Shown piece by piece: positions 51,480-61,052 of a stretch of 64,000 nucleotides of DNA; position 1 is the stretch's first letter, and each line of letters starts with the position of its first letter. The notes beneath the pieces are model-generated. The model was not told the origin of the DNA and searched no databases. It saw only the letters and a list, made by a program, of their open reading frames with translations. Position numbers and translations under genes: made by a program. The stretch is from Rubrolithibacter sp043763625. Lineage in GTDB: Bacteria; Bacteroidota; Bacteroidia; Sphingobacteriales; Sphingobacteriaceae. The stretch lies in contig JAYULL010000171.1 of assembly GCA_043763625.1 (NCBI GenBank), positions 23,999 to 87,998 on the forward strand. Direction: 5' to 3'.

Positions 51480-51932
51480 ATGGACTTATATAAAATCTTA
51501 TTAGAAGCACATTCAGGATTGCGCTATGTAGTAATGCTGTTATTGTTACTTGCAATAGTAGTTGCTTTTGCAGGATGGTTTGGGAACAGGCCCTATACAA
51601 ACGGCAACAAGAAATTAAACTTATTTACCTTAATATTTACGCATATTCAACTTCTCGTCGGTCTGATCTTATATTTTCTGAGCCCTTTTTCTCAACCCTC
51701 GAACATGGGTGCGGCTATGAAAGATTCTACTTTACGTTATTGGACCGTAGAGCATGCAGTTATGATGTTAGTTGCTGTGGTATTAATTACTATTGGCTAC
51801 TCAAAATCAAAAAAGCTTCCGGAAGCCTTAGTTAAGCACCGCACGGTAGCCATATACTTTACTTTAGCCTTATTAGTGGTTATTGCGGCAATTGTTCAAA
51901 GCGGAAGGCCTTTACTGGGGATGACAAGGTAG
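51480..51932 (+). CDS. Four-helix integral membrane protein
   Basis: 150 residues, four predicted membrane helices: LEAHSGLRYVVMLLLLLAIVVAFAGWF, LFTLIFTHIQLLVGLILYFLS, WTVEHAVMMLVAVVLITIGY and IYFTLALLVVIAAIVQSGRP. The His residues in helices (H10, H58, H94) resemble a heme-b-like or cytochrome-type family found in Bacteroidota, but no cofactor motif is certain. Single gene, role unknown. About 230 bases of featureless spacer precede it. Confidence 0.8.
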   Translation: MDLYKILLEAHSGLRYVVMLLLLLAIVVAFAGWFGNRPYTNGNKKLNLFTLIFTHIQLLVGLILYFLSPFSQPSNMGAAMKDSTLRYWTVEHAVMMLVAVVLITIGYSKSKKLPEALVKHRTVAIYFTLALLVVIAAIVQSGRPLLGMTR

Positions 51933-52107
51933 TTCCCTCATTGTAATAATGTGTAAGATTCGCTATGTTCTTTACGCCTCGCCTAATTGATTATTCAGCC
52001 GGGAACTTCAACGCTTAGCAAAAAAGTTTAATCTGTTGTTAATAAATACCGGCTGGGTTTGCTAAACCGGGTGTATCCTTTATATAATAAGACAAGTTTG
52101 GTATTGA

Positions 52108-53139
52108 CTACGTGTGATTGACCCTTTCCAAGGTAAACCCGAAAGTTGATCCGATACCCTCTGTGCTTCTTGCAGTAATAGTTTGTTGGTGTGCTTCTAT
52201 AATATGTTTTACAATGGCCAATCCTAAGCCTGAGCCGCCAATTTGTCGCGAACGACTTTTATCTGTTCTGAAAAAACGTTCAAATAACCGAGGCAGGTGC
52301 TTTTCTTCAATTCCAACACCGTTGTCGGTTACTTCAATTAGTATTTGATCGTGCAGTTCGAAAGTTTTTACAAACGTTGCTCCGCTTTCCTTTCCGTATT
52401 TTATCGAATTATCAATCAAGTTCACTAAAACCTGTCTTATCTTTTCCTTGTCAGCATTTACCCAAATTTGCGAATCGTATTTTTCCTTAAATATGAGGCT
52501 GATTCTGTTCTTTTTTGCCTGAAGTTCCGATAATTCTATTACCTCCTTAATTAACGACGTAAGATCGAACTTTTGAAAGTTTATGCGAAGTTCACCACTT
52601 TCAAGTTTCGAAATCTCGTCAAGGTCTGTTATCAGATATCCTAATCGATCCAAGTTCTGAGAGGCCTTTTTTAAAAATCGTTCTGCAAGCTCAGTATCCT
52701 CGAAACCATCGTCTTGCAAGGCTTCGATATAGCCTTGAACTGCGAAAAGAGGAGTTTTAAATTCATGGGATATGTTCGACAGAAATTCGCGTCTAAATTG
52801 TTCCTGCTTTTTTAATGTATCTATTTCACTTTTTTTATCCCGGGCCCATTCTTTAACTTCTTGTTCAACATCGTTAATCGGATCAGAAGTTACATACTCG
52901 CCTAGAGCATCTTTTAAGTCTTTCCCGAGCTTTAAATTATGTATCAGTTTATAAATTAATTTTATTTTAGAATAAACATAACGCTCAATCATGTAATAAA
53001 AAAGCAAGAAACTTATAATAAGCGTGAGTGAAAAAGTAAATAAGAAATGAAACCAGCTACGCTGAAAATAATAATTAGAAAGGCCCAAGGTAAGTGCCAT
53101 AGCCAAGGCATTTAAAAAAACTAAAGCCCGTAGTTTCAT
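52108..53139 (-). CDS. Membrane sensor histidine kinase (PhoR-like)
   Basis: 343 residues: two N-terminal membrane helices (residues about 5-22 and 32-50), a short linker, HisKA with SNISHEFKTPLFAVQG, and HATPase_c with LVNLIDNSIKYG, VTDNGVGIEEKHL, FERFFRTDKSRSRQ and GGSGLGLAIVKHI. No response regulator is adjacent. It lies 12 bases after the flavoprotein of the PKS cluster, so it is probably transcribed with it. No periplasmic sensor domain is evident. Confidence 0.9.
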   Translation of the reverse strand: MKLRALVFLNALAMALTLGLSNYYFQRSWFHFLFTFSLTLIISFLLFYYMIERYVYSKIKLIYKLIHNLKLGKDLKDALGEYVTSDPINDVEQEVKEWARDKKSEIDTLKKQEQFRREFLSNISHEFKTPLFAVQGYIEALQDDGFEDTELAERFLKKASQNLDRLGYLITDLDEISKLESGELRINFQKFDLTSLIKEVIELSELQAKKNRISLIFKEKYDSQIWVNADKEKIRQVLVNLIDNSIKYGKESGATFVKTFELHDQILIEVTDNGVGIEEKHLPRLFERFFRTDKSRSRQIGGSGLGLAIVKHIIEAHQQTITARSTEGIGSTFGFTLERVNHT

Positions 53140-53151
53140 TGGTGCAAATTA

Positions 53152-54288
53152 CTATAAAAACGGCTTGCCGTGTGTGAGACTTATCATAAACTTTGCGGCC
53201 CCGAATTTTTTCAAAGCTGCTGTCATAACATTTGAAATGTGCCGGCTTCCAAATACATTTTGTATAAATCTTCCTGTTTTTAAACGAGCAGCAAATTCAA
53301 TATTCCATTGCTCCAAATAACGGTGCTCCAACAGGTTTCGCTTTTGCGGATTTTTAAAGTCGGGATCCTTAATTATGCTGTCGGAAAGAATTTTAGCAGA
53401 GCGTATGGCCATAGCCATGCCGTTTCCGCAAAGGGGTGCAATCATACCGGCAGAATCTCCGCAAAATAAAATATGATTTTCAACTAAAGATTTTCTTTCA
53501 AACGATATCTCATTTATCACTTCGGGTTTCTCGAACAAAAAATCTGAATTACTAAAAATTTGCCGGAGAAACGGATTCTTATAAAGCAACCTTTCTTCCA
53601 TTTCGGGAATGGATCCGTACGTTTTTAGATTTTCAGTGGCAGACAAATAGCACAAACAATATTTATCGCCCTCGACTTTGACAATACCGCAATAGCCGCC
53701 TTTAAAAATATCAAGTTGAATTAAATCAACAGGGAAGTCTGTTTTTATATGATACTTTACACCGAGATACGGGCTTCGCTTATTAAAAAAATTTCGATTA
53801 AATTTCTGATCAATATTAGATCGTTTTCCGTGAGCGGATATTACTAAATCAGCGTTCAAAGCGGGGCCCGCCTCAAGCGAAACCGTAAATGCATTGTCTA
53901 CGAATTGAACATCCGTCACCTTTCTTCCCTGTAAAACTTCTACGCCTTCGGATAAAGCCTTGTGATATAAGAAATTGTCGAAAGCATAACGGCTTATTCC
54001 GAATCCCCCTAAATCCAAAGGCGCATCAAAGTAGTTTCCCGAAAGGGAACTTACTTTTAATCGAGTAATAAAAGAAGGTTTAAATTCTTCAGGATATATA
54101 TTCTGATTTTTTAAAAAAGGGACAACTTCGTTGGAAATATATTCACCGCAAACTCTATGGAAAGGAAAGATTTTTTTCTCAATAAGTGTTACGGCAAATC
54201 CGGCACGATTTAAAAGAATAGAGTTGATTAATCCTGCTAGCCCGGCTCCTGCAATAACAATTTTTCCGTTCGCTGTTGAAAGGCTCAT
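53152..54288 (-). CDS. FAD-dependent oxidoreductase of the type III PKS cluster
   Basis: 378 residues. Rossmann start KIVIAGAGLAGLINSILLNRAGFAVTLIEKK, then HRVCGEYISNEV, and the second FAD motif ILFCGDSAGMIAPLCGNGMAMAIRSAKILSD. This is the geranylgeranyl reductase/aromatic hydroxylase branch of group A flavoproteins. It starts 4 bases inside the end of the methyltransferase gene (ATGA). In the cluster it could hydroxylate a resorcinol ring to give a quinone, as SrsC does in Streptomyces, or reduce isoprenoid double bonds. Confidence 0.88.
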   Translation of the reverse strand: MSLSTANGKIVIAGAGLAGLINSILLNRAGFAVTLIEKKIFPFHRVCGEYISNEVVPFLKNQNIYPEEFKPSFITRLKVSSLSGNYFDAPLDLGGFGISRYAFDNFLYHKALSEGVEVLQGRKVTDVQFVDNAFTVSLEAGPALNADLVISAHGKRSNIDQKFNRNFFNKRSPYLGVKYHIKTDFPVDLIQLDIFKGGYCGIVKVEGDKYCLCYLSATENLKTYGSIPEMEERLLYKNPFLRQIFSNSDFLFEKPEVINEISFERKSLVENHILFCGDSAGMIAPLCGNGMAMAIRSAKILSDSIIKDPDFKNPQKRNLLEHRYLEQWNIEFAARLKTGRFIQNVFGSRHISNVMTAALKKFGAAKFMISLTHGKPFL

Positions 54289-54989
54289 TGCCGGCTCTTA
54301 TAAAGTATAAGTTGCCATCGGAAAGCCCACATCCATTTTAATGTATAATTTGGAATGCCGGCTTCTTGCAATAGTTTTTGAAGTTCGGGGCGTGTAAATC
54401 CTTTTAAAACCGAGAGTTGCGAATCGTGTTTCACCATTTCAGATTTGGAAAAAGCCCTTGTTAAAGCTCCAATAGATTGATACGCAAACCAATGCCTGTG
54501 AAGGTCATTTACAATTACGGCTGTTGTTGCACATTCGCTCATTTTAAGCATCAGTTTTTTCCAGTTTTCATCTTCAAAGTGATGAGTAAAAAGACCGGAA
54601 ATTATAATATCAAACTGATCGGTCCGGAGCTTATCGCTTAAAACGTCAGCTTCGATATAAGCTATTTCGGGAAAAGATTTTGAATGCTTACGAGCATAAT
54701 CAAGTGCCGAAGGTGTAGCATCAACCCCAACAAAACTTAAATTCAACTTTTTCTTTCGGGCTCGTTTTGCAAGTATTCGCAACGAATCGCCGCCGCCGCA
54801 GCCCCAATCGCTCACGGTCATACCGTCTTTTAACCCAACCTTAGTAAACGCATCGTAAAACACGTTATATCCCCCTAAAAGCTTATTAATCACTTCAAGT
54901 TCGTCCATAATGGGAAAGATGATTTCTTCGCCGAGGCTGAAATCGTCCATCATCTCCGCTTTGGTACTGCGCTTACTGAAATCGGCCAT
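54285..54989 (-). CDS. SAM-dependent methyltransferase of the type III PKS cluster
   Basis: 234 residues, class I methyltransferase fold. The SAM motif is MTVSDWGCGGGDSLRILA, with a downstream acidic loop FVGVDATPSALDYARKH and motif VLSDKLRTDQFDIIISGLFTHHF. It starts 8 bases after the PKS gene and overlaps the flavoprotein gene by 4. Likely substrate is the polyketide-derived phenol made by the cluster. Confidence 0.88.
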   Translation of the reverse strand: MADFSKRSTKAEMMDDFSLGEEIIFPIMDELEVINKLLGGYNVFYDAFTKVGLKDGMTVSDWGCGGGDSLRILAKRARKKKLNLSFVGVDATPSALDYARKHSKSFPEIAYIEADVLSDKLRTDQFDIIISGLFTHHFEDENWKKLMLKMSECATTAVIVNDLHRHWFAYQSIGALTRAFSKSEMVKHDSQLSVLKGFTRPELQKLLQEAGIPNYTLKWMWAFRWQLILYKSRQ

Positions 54990-54997
54990 AAAAGAAA

Positions 54998-56083
54998 TTA
55001 CACGGTTTCAAGAATCATACTTTCGAAGGTTAAACCCGGACCGAATGCAAAGCCCATCAATTTTTGGCCCTTTTGTGCTTCCTGCAATTGCTGTTGTAAA
55101 ATAAACAAAATGGTGGCCGATGACATGTTCCCGAACTTTTTTAATACGTGATAGGAATGCTCCAAAAATTCTTCCGGCAATTCAAGAGCTTCTTCGCAAA
55201 CTTCTAAAATCCTGCGCCCCCCGGGATGAATTGCAAATCGAGAAACATCTTTAAAAGAAAATTTTGCCTTATCAAGCAAACTTCGGGTTACTTCGGCAAT
55301 TTTACCTTTTATGCTTTTAGCAACGTGCGACGACAGTAGCATTTCAAAGCCGGTATTCCCGACACGCCAGCTCATTTCTTTTTTGCCTTCTAATACTAAT
55401 AAGTTGTAAAAGCCCGCTAAGCGAAATCCTTTTGCTGTTGATCTATTACTTTCAGGCTCAACTAATACTGCCGCTGCTCCATCCGAAAACAATGAGTTAG
55501 CCAGCCAATTATTTAGCGAGTTTTGTTTTTGGAAGTGAATGGTGCAAAGTTCAACATCAACAATAAGAACTTTTGCGTTTAGCTGCGCCCGACAAATATA
55601 ATCTGCTGCTTTTAACGCGTTGAAAGCACCGTAACAGCCCATAAAATTAATGCAAATTCGTTCTGTAGAAGTGCTTAGGCCAAGTTTCTCTATTAAATCA
55701 ATATCTAAACCCGGAGCATACATTCCGGTGCAGCTTACGGTAATGAGATGTGTTATTTCGGCAGGATCGAAATCGTTTACATTTAAAAACAAATTCTCCG
55801 CAGCCGATTTGCTTATCTTCCAAGCTTCATTTTCGTATAACATGCTTCTGTCGGCAGTTGAAGGGAAAGACGAATTGAAAAATGAATTGCCGGTGTGCGA
55901 AGCTTCGAAGTCCGGAATTACGGAATGGCGATTTTCAATACCTGAAACCTCGTAGATCTTTTTTAAGCGAGATGCTTCACGGCTGTCTAATTCATGAGCT
56001 TCAATCATAAACTTCAGCACTTCTTGTTGAGAAAAGCGAAAGGGAGGTGTTGCTGTCCCGATTGCTGAAATTACATTGCTCAT
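54998..56083 (-). CDS. Type III polyketide synthase
   Basis: 361 residues of the chalcone/stilbene synthase family. The catalytic triad is readable: Cys150 in INFMGCYGAFNALKAA, His286 in FAIHPGGRRILE and Asn319 in KKFGNMSSAT. The family condenses an acyl-CoA starter with malonyl-CoA into pyrones, resorcinols or related rings. It is first in a minus-strand operon with a methyltransferase and a flavoprotein, and is divergent from a UbiA prenyltransferase only 73 bases away. The starter unit cannot be predicted by eye. Confidence 0.93.
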   Translation of the reverse strand: MSNVISAIGTATPPFRFSQQEVLKFMIEAHELDSREASRLKKIYEVSGIENRHSVIPDFEASHTGNSFFNSSFPSTADRSMLYENEAWKISKSAAENLFLNVNDFDPAEITHLITVSCTGMYAPGLDIDLIEKLGLSTSTERICINFMGCYGAFNALKAADYICRAQLNAKVLIVDVELCTIHFQKQNSLNNWLANSLFSDGAAAVLVEPESNRSTAKGFRLAGFYNLLVLEGKKEMSWRVGNTGFEMLLSSHVAKSIKGKIAEVTRSLLDKAKFSFKDVSRFAIHPGGRRILEVCEEALELPEEFLEHSYHVLKKFGNMSSATILFILQQQLQEAQKGQKLMGFAFGPGLTFESMILETV

Positions 56084-56156
56084 TCTCGAAATTTATGTAA
56101 ATTAAGAACCAATTAATTTTATAATAGTTTGACAGCTTTATCCGGCAAAAAATAGT

Positions 56157-57035
56157 ATGGCTGCTTTAGTAACCCGATCCGCTTTACTGCATTTGCGCAT
56201 TCCGTTTTCATTTTTTTTGTTGCCGGTTTTTGTGTTTGCATTAAGTCAGGTAGCTGATGTAAATTTATTAAAATCTATAGTAGTTTTTGTAGTATGGCAT
56301 TTGTTTGCCTACCCGGCCTCTAACGGTTATAACAGTTATTTCGATAAAGACGAAGGCAGTATTGCGTTGCTTGAAAAACCGCCGGCAGTAGATAAAACAC
56401 TTTATTATTTATCCTTAATACTTGAGCTGATTGCAATAGTGATTGCCGGTTGCGTAAGTCTCGAATTTGCTTTAGCCGTGTTTATATACGGAGTTTTATC
56501 CAAATTGTATAGTCATCCTTCAACTCGGTTAAAAAAGTATCCTGTTATTAGTTTTTTTGTTGTTTTTATTTTTCAAGGAGCTTTTGTGTATTGGACCACC
56601 TACGCTGCAATTTCTGATACAAGCATTTTTAACATGAAAGATGATTCTAATTTTATCCTTGCCGGGCTCATTTGCTCTTGTTTAATTGGCGCTTCCTATC
56701 CTCTAACGCAAGTTTATCAGCACGAAGAAGACAGCAAGCGAGGCGACAAAACTTTAAGTCTGCTACTGGGGATCAAAGGATCCTTCTTTTTTTCGGCAAT
56801 TCTTTTCGCCGGCGGGATTTTATCTTTATTTTTTTATTGGAACACAAAAAGCGACGTAAATAAATTTTGGATATTTCTGGCTTTTGCTCTGCCTGTGTTG
56901 CTGACTTTTATAGATTGGCTTTTAAAGGTTTTAAAGGACGAAAAGCAGGCAGATTTTAGAAATATGACAAGGATGACTGTGATCAGCAGTGCTATGATGT
57001 TGGCTTACTTTTTAGTTTTATTGATTTTGAAATAG
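56157..57035 (+). CDS. UbiA-family prenyltransferase
   Basis: 292 residues with about nine membrane helices and the two Asp-rich motifs of the family: NGYNSYFDKDEGS (N-x3-D-x-D type) near residue 60 and YQHEEDSKRGDKT near 190. It attaches an isoprenoid to an aromatic ring inside the membrane. Its position back-to-back with the type III PKS operon suggests that the polyketide phenol may be the acceptor; menaquinone synthesis (MenA) is a less likely alternative because no men gene adjoins. Confidence 0.87.
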   Translation: MAALVTRSALLHLRIPFSFFLLPVFVFALSQVADVNLLKSIVVFVVWHLFAYPASNGYNSYFDKDEGSIALLEKPPAVDKTLYYLSLILELIAIVIAGCVSLEFALAVFIYGVLSKLYSHPSTRLKKYPVISFFVVFIFQGAFVYWTTYAAISDTSIFNMKDDSNFILAGLICSCLIGASYPLTQVYQHEEDSKRGDKTLSLLLGIKGSFFFSAILFAGGILSLFFYWNTKSDVNKFWIFLAFALPVLLTFIDWLLKVLKDEKQADFRNMTRMTVISSAMMLAYFLVLLILK

Positions 57036-57081
57036 CTCCTGAGCTACATGCTTTCAGCTTCGGTAATAAAATTATAATCTT

Positions 57082-60006
57082 GTGATGTTAAACTATTTTT
57101 ATTCTCGGTTATCTATGTTAAATTCCCCTAAAATCAACACATTGAATATCTCTTATAAATTTCATCTCTGCTTAGTAGCGGGCATAGCTTCATTTTCCGG
57201 TATAGCAGAAGCACAAACAAAAACCCGTAAACCGTTAATTACAACTCAAGCTACTATTACCGGCGATGTTGTTAAAGGTGAAAAGCTTCCGCTTGACGCG
57301 AATGTAAAAACAGGCAAACTTGCAAATGGCTTCACTTATTATATCCGGCGGAATATAGAGCCGAAAGATCGGGTTCAATTATATTTAGCTGTAAAGGCAG
57401 GCGCTGTTTTAGAGAATGAAGATCAACGCGGTTTGGCCCATTTTACAGAACATATGGGTTTTAACGGCACCAAGAATTATCCTAAAAACGAACTGGTAAA
57501 CTACCTTCAAAAATCGGGTGTTAAGTTCGGTGCCGATTTAAATGCTTATACGAGCTTCGATGAAACGGTTTATCAGCTTCCTATACCTACCGATGATGAA
57601 GACGTGTTGAAAAACGGCTTTCAAATAATGCGAGACTGGGCCCAAGATGTTACTTTCGATCCCGCCGAAATTAACAAAGAACGCGGCGTAGTTTTGGAGG
57701 AAAAGCGTTTGGGAAAAGGCGCCAGGGAGCGAATGCAAAATAAGTACTTGCCGATTATTTTTAATAACTCCCGATACTCAAATCGTTTACCGATCGGGAC
57801 AGAAGAAGTACTTAAAAACTTCAAAACCGAAACAATTAAAGCTTTTTATAAAGATTGGTACAGACCCGATTTGGAAGCGTTAATAGTTGTAGGAGATATT
57901 GATGTAAAGATAGTTGAGAACATAATTAAGGATAAGTTTTCTGACCTAAAAAACAATCCTGAAGCAAAACCACGTGTAGAGTATAAAATCCCCCTCATTA
58001 ATAAAAATCAATTTATTGCTGTTACCGATAATGAATTCCCGGTAACCGTTGCGCAGATTTTAACAAAGCATCCTGAACAAAAAATTAAAACAACAGGCGA
58101 TTTGCGGAACAGTATGCTTCGGTCGCTTTACAATCAAATGCTTTCGGCACGGTTCAGCGAGTTAAGTAAACAAGCAAATCCTCCATTTATTCAAGGAGGA
58201 AGTGACATTAGCGGATTTCTTGCCGGATTAGATGTAGCGTCTGCTTTTGTAGTTGCAAAACCCGGCGAACTCGAAAGCGGATTTAAATCCGTTTTAACTG
58301 AAACTGAACGTGTTAAAAAGTTTGGCTTTACCGGGACGGAACTTGCTCGCGCCAAAACTTCTTTTATGACCTCTATAGAGTCTGCTTATAAAGAAAAAGA
58401 CAAAACTCAATCCGGTAATTTTGTTCAAGAATACTTGCAGCATTTTTTGAAAGGTGAAGCGAGCCCCGGAATTGAATACGAATTCAACTTCTATAAAAAG
58501 AATATAGATGCAGTTAGGGTAGAAGAAGTTAATGCGCTTGCCAAAAAATATCTCACCGAAACTAACCGCGATGTTTTGATTATGGCACCGGAAAAGGAAG
58601 CCGCAAAATTACCTAAAGAAGCAACCGTTAATGCTTGGATAAAAGCAGTACAAAACCAAAAAATTACACCATATATAGACGATGTATCCGACAAGCCATT
58701 AATTGCGACGAAACCCGGAGCCGGCAAAATAATATCCGAAAAGAAAATTGAAGAAATAGGAGTAACCGAATTAACCTTAAGTAATGGAGTAAAAGTTGTT
58801 TTAAAGCCCACCGAGTTTAAAAATGACGAAATTACGTTCAGTGCTTTCAGCCCCGGCGGTACATCTCTCTATTCTGATGAAGATTTCCAGTCGGCAAATA
58901 GTGCGGCAACCTTAATAGCCCGCGGCGGAGTAGGAGAATTTACTGCTAAACAATTACCTAAAATGCTTGCCGGAAAAAATGTTGGGGTTTCTCCATATAT
59001 TTCTGAGCGGTTTGAAGGAATTTACGGTAGTGCAAGCCCTAAAGATTTTGAAACTGCGTTGCAGCTTACTTATCTGTATTTTACTCGGCCGCGTAAAGAC
59101 GAAGATATCTATAAAGCCTTTTTAGTACAGCAAAAAGGAGTGTTAGAAAACCGTTCAAGCGATCCGAATTCTGTTTTTTCTGATACAATTAATGCCGTTT
59201 TAGGAGACTACAATATTCGCAGAACCGGCCCTTCTACAAACAAATTAGATCAGATAAATTTAGACAAGGCTTTCTCGATTTATAAAGACCGCTTTGCTAA
59301 TGCCGGCGATTTTACTTTCACTTTTGTGGGAAGTTTTAAAGTTGACGAGATAAAACCTCTGCTGGAACAATACATCGGGTCACTTCCTGCTACAGCTAGG
59401 TTGGAAGAAGCTAAAGATTTGGGAATCTATCCTCCGAAAAAGAAAATCGAAAAAGCAGTTTACAAGGGCCGAGAATCGAAGGCATCGGTACGTTTAGTTT
59501 TAAACGGCGACTATACTTATACCGATGAAAACAACAATATGCTAAGTGCTCTCGGTGAAGTTTTACAAATAAAATTGATCGAGCGTTTACGCGAGGAAGA
59601 AAGCGGCGTTTACAGCCCGGGTGCTTGGGTAAGCTATTCCAAGTACCCTAAAAATCAATATTCCCTTACTGTTGCGTTCGGCTGCGCACCGGAAAATGTA
59701 GAAAAACTTATTAATTCAACAATCGATGAAATAAACAAGATAAAAACGGAAGGGCCTAAAGCCGACGACGTGGCAAAGTTTGTTGCAGAAGAAAGACGCT
59801 CAACTGAAGTTCAATTAAAAGAAAACTCCTTCTGGGCATCGTACCTGCCGGGACAATATCAAAATGATGAAAGTCCTACTGATATTTTGAAGTATCTTGA
59901 ATCCTTGAAGAAGCTGAACCCCAACAATTTAAGAGAAGCAGCCGATAAATACCTCAATTCTGAAAATATCGTTCGGTTTGTGTTATTGCCGGAAGAAAAA
60001 AAATAG
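57082..60006 (+). CDS. M16-family zinc peptidase
   Basis: 974 residues: a signal peptide (CLVAGIASFSGIAEAQ; ATG 57115 is a plausible alternative start), then two M16 halves. The first half carries the inverted zinc motif HFTEHMGF (His120, Glu123, His124) and the downstream Glu in LEEKRLGKGARER. The second half lacks it, as usual. It is a periplasmic or secreted insulinase-type peptidase, common in Bacteroidota. Single gene with terminator at 60032. Confidence 0.95.
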   Translation: MMLNYFYSRLSMLNSPKINTLNISYKFHLCLVAGIASFSGIAEAQTKTRKPLITTQATITGDVVKGEKLPLDANVKTGKLANGFTYYIRRNIEPKDRVQLYLAVKAGAVLENEDQRGLAHFTEHMGFNGTKNYPKNELVNYLQKSGVKFGADLNAYTSFDETVYQLPIPTDDEDVLKNGFQIMRDWAQDVTFDPAEINKERGVVLEEKRLGKGARERMQNKYLPIIFNNSRYSNRLPIGTEEVLKNFKTETIKAFYKDWYRPDLEALIVVGDIDVKIVENIIKDKFSDLKNNPEAKPRVEYKIPLINKNQFIAVTDNEFPVTVAQILTKHPEQKIKTTGDLRNSMLRSLYNQMLSARFSELSKQANPPFIQGGSDISGFLAGLDVASAFVVAKPGELESGFKSVLTETERVKKFGFTGTELARAKTSFMTSIESAYKEKDKTQSGNFVQEYLQHFLKGEASPGIEYEFNFYKKNIDAVRVEEVNALAKKYLTETNRDVLIMAPEKEAAKLPKEATVNAWIKAVQNQKITPYIDDVSDKPLIATKPGAGKIISEKKIEEIGVTELTLSNGVKVVLKPTEFKNDEITFSAFSPGGTSLYSDEDFQSANSAATLIARGGVGEFTAKQLPKMLAGKNVGVSPYISERFEGIYGSASPKDFETALQLTYLYFTRPRKDEDIYKAFLVQQKGVLENRSSDPNSVFSDTINAVLGDYNIRRTGPSTNKLDQINLDKAFSIYKDRFANAGDFTFTFVGSFKVDEIKPLLEQYIGSLPATARLEEAKDLGIYPPKKKIEKAVYKGRESKASVRLVLNGDYTYTDENNNMLSALGEVLQIKLIERLREEESGVYSPGAWVSYSKYPKNQYSLTVAFGCAPENVEKLINSTIDEINKIKTEGPKADDVAKFVAEERRSTEVQLKENSFWASYLPGQYQNDESPTDILKYLESLKKLNPNNLREAADKYLNSENIVRFVLLPEEKK

Positions 60007-60031
60007 CAACAATCTCAAAATATGTTTTTTC

Positions 60032-60067
60032 GAAGCGCAATTTTTTATGGTTGCGCTTCTTCGCTTT
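60032..60067 (+). terminator. Terminator of the M16 peptidase gene
   Basis: GAAGCGCAA (60032-60040) and TTGCGCTTC (60051-60059) are perfectly complementary, followed by a T-rich tail TTCGCTTTT. It also separates the gene from the converging toxin gene. Confidence 0.65.
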
Positions 60068-60534
60068 TAAGGTGTAACTTTCAATCTCGGATCGAAAGTA
60101 AATTTATTGATACTTACAATCTTAACTTTAGAAAACCCCTGGTGAGCAGGGTTTAAAAGGTAATTATATTCTAAATCGATAATTGCAGAAGGAACTTTAA
60201 GTACTGCAGACTTTATTCCGGCAAGCCACGCGTTGCCAATTCTTTGAGTAAGATAGTAGTTTTCAACTTTTGTCCATGCCGGATGCATCTTCGATAAATC
60301 AGGTACAACTATTTCTTCAACCTTTTCGTCATCACTTACTTCAATAATAGATATAGAGAAATCGCCCGCCAAAAAATTCGTGCCGGATTTATGAACAAGT
60401 ACTTCTAAACAAGATAACGAAGCAGAACCTCCGGTATAAATTACCTTTTGACCCAAAGAATTCCATCGCCCGTCAATGCCTGAAGGCTGAAGAGAGTTTG
60501 CATATTTAGTTCTGCTTATTCGGTAAACAAGCAC
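60067..60534 (-). CDS. RES-domain toxin (NAD+ phosphorylase type)
   Basis: 155 residues. YRISRTKYANSLQPSGIDGRWNSLGQKVIYTGGSASLSCLE contains the Arg (YRI), the GxGGRW-like loop and the Ser/Glu of the RES domain. RES toxins degrade NAD+. It begins 3 bases after the end of the Xre-type antitoxin, in the order antitoxin-toxin, the standard arrangement. Confidence 0.92.
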   Translation of the reverse strand: MLVYRISRTKYANSLQPSGIDGRWNSLGQKVIYTGGSASLSCLEVLVHKSGTNFLAGDFSISIIEVSDDEKVEEIVVPDLSKMHPAWTKVENYYLTQRIGNAWLAGIKSAVLKVPSAIIDLEYNYLLNPAHQGFSKVKIVSINKFTFDPRLKVTP

Positions 60535-60537
60535 AGG

Positions 60538-61026
60538 CTAAGCTAAAACCCCGTAGTCAATTCGAATTAACTCACTTACTACCATGTTAATGCCGGTAAT
60601 AGTGTCTAAAAGATCTACAGGTTTCGCATCAATACCGATGTTAAAAGCAGTAAGCCAAGTTTTAAATTCAGATAAAGATCCGAAGGTATCCATCCCCTTA
60701 TCAAATAACTCGAACAGTTGCAAGATATGTTCGCTTAAACCGCTATTTAGCTCTTTGCCGCTTTTAATATATTTACGTAAGGTGGGCTCTGTTAAATCAA
60801 GAATGTGGGCTATGCCGGCTTGAGTAGCACCTGTTAATTCTATTAACGTTGATAAGGCTTTAGAATCTAAGCCCTTTTTTATTGCCTTATGTTTTTCTGC
60901 GGGTGATTTAAAGTAAAGAAGATACGGCTTTAATACATCAAGTACATTGGCAGAGCGATACAATACTCCCGAATCCGCAACATAAGAAGATTCTGTTACA
61001 GGTTGTTTATAATTTTTCCTCTCCAT
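60538..61026 (-). CDS. Xre/MbcA/ParS-type antitoxin (DUF2384)
   Basis: About 162 residues (ATG 61026; 61032 also possible). N-terminal HTH-like part with IELTGATQAGIAHILDLTEPTLRKYIKSG and a C-terminal toxin-binding domain (FELFDKGMDTFGSLSEFKTWLTAFNIGIDAKPVDLLDT...). This matches Xre-type antitoxins of RES-Xre pairs, which neutralise the toxin and repress the operon. Confidence 0.92.
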   Translation of the reverse strand: MERKNYKQPVTESSYVADSGVLYRSANVLDVLKPYLLYFKSPAEKHKAIKKGLDSKALSTLIELTGATQAGIAHILDLTEPTLRKYIKSGKELNSGLSEHILQLFELFDKGMDTFGSLSEFKTWLTAFNIGIDAKPVDLLDTITGINMVVSELIRIDYGVLA

Positions 61027-61052
61027 ACCCAAAGATAATATTTTCTTTTTGA

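Noticed and set aside
53140..53160. A response regulator for the PhoR-like kinase
   Set aside because: The kinase is followed at once by the flavoprotein on the same strand, and no receiver domain is encoded nearby.
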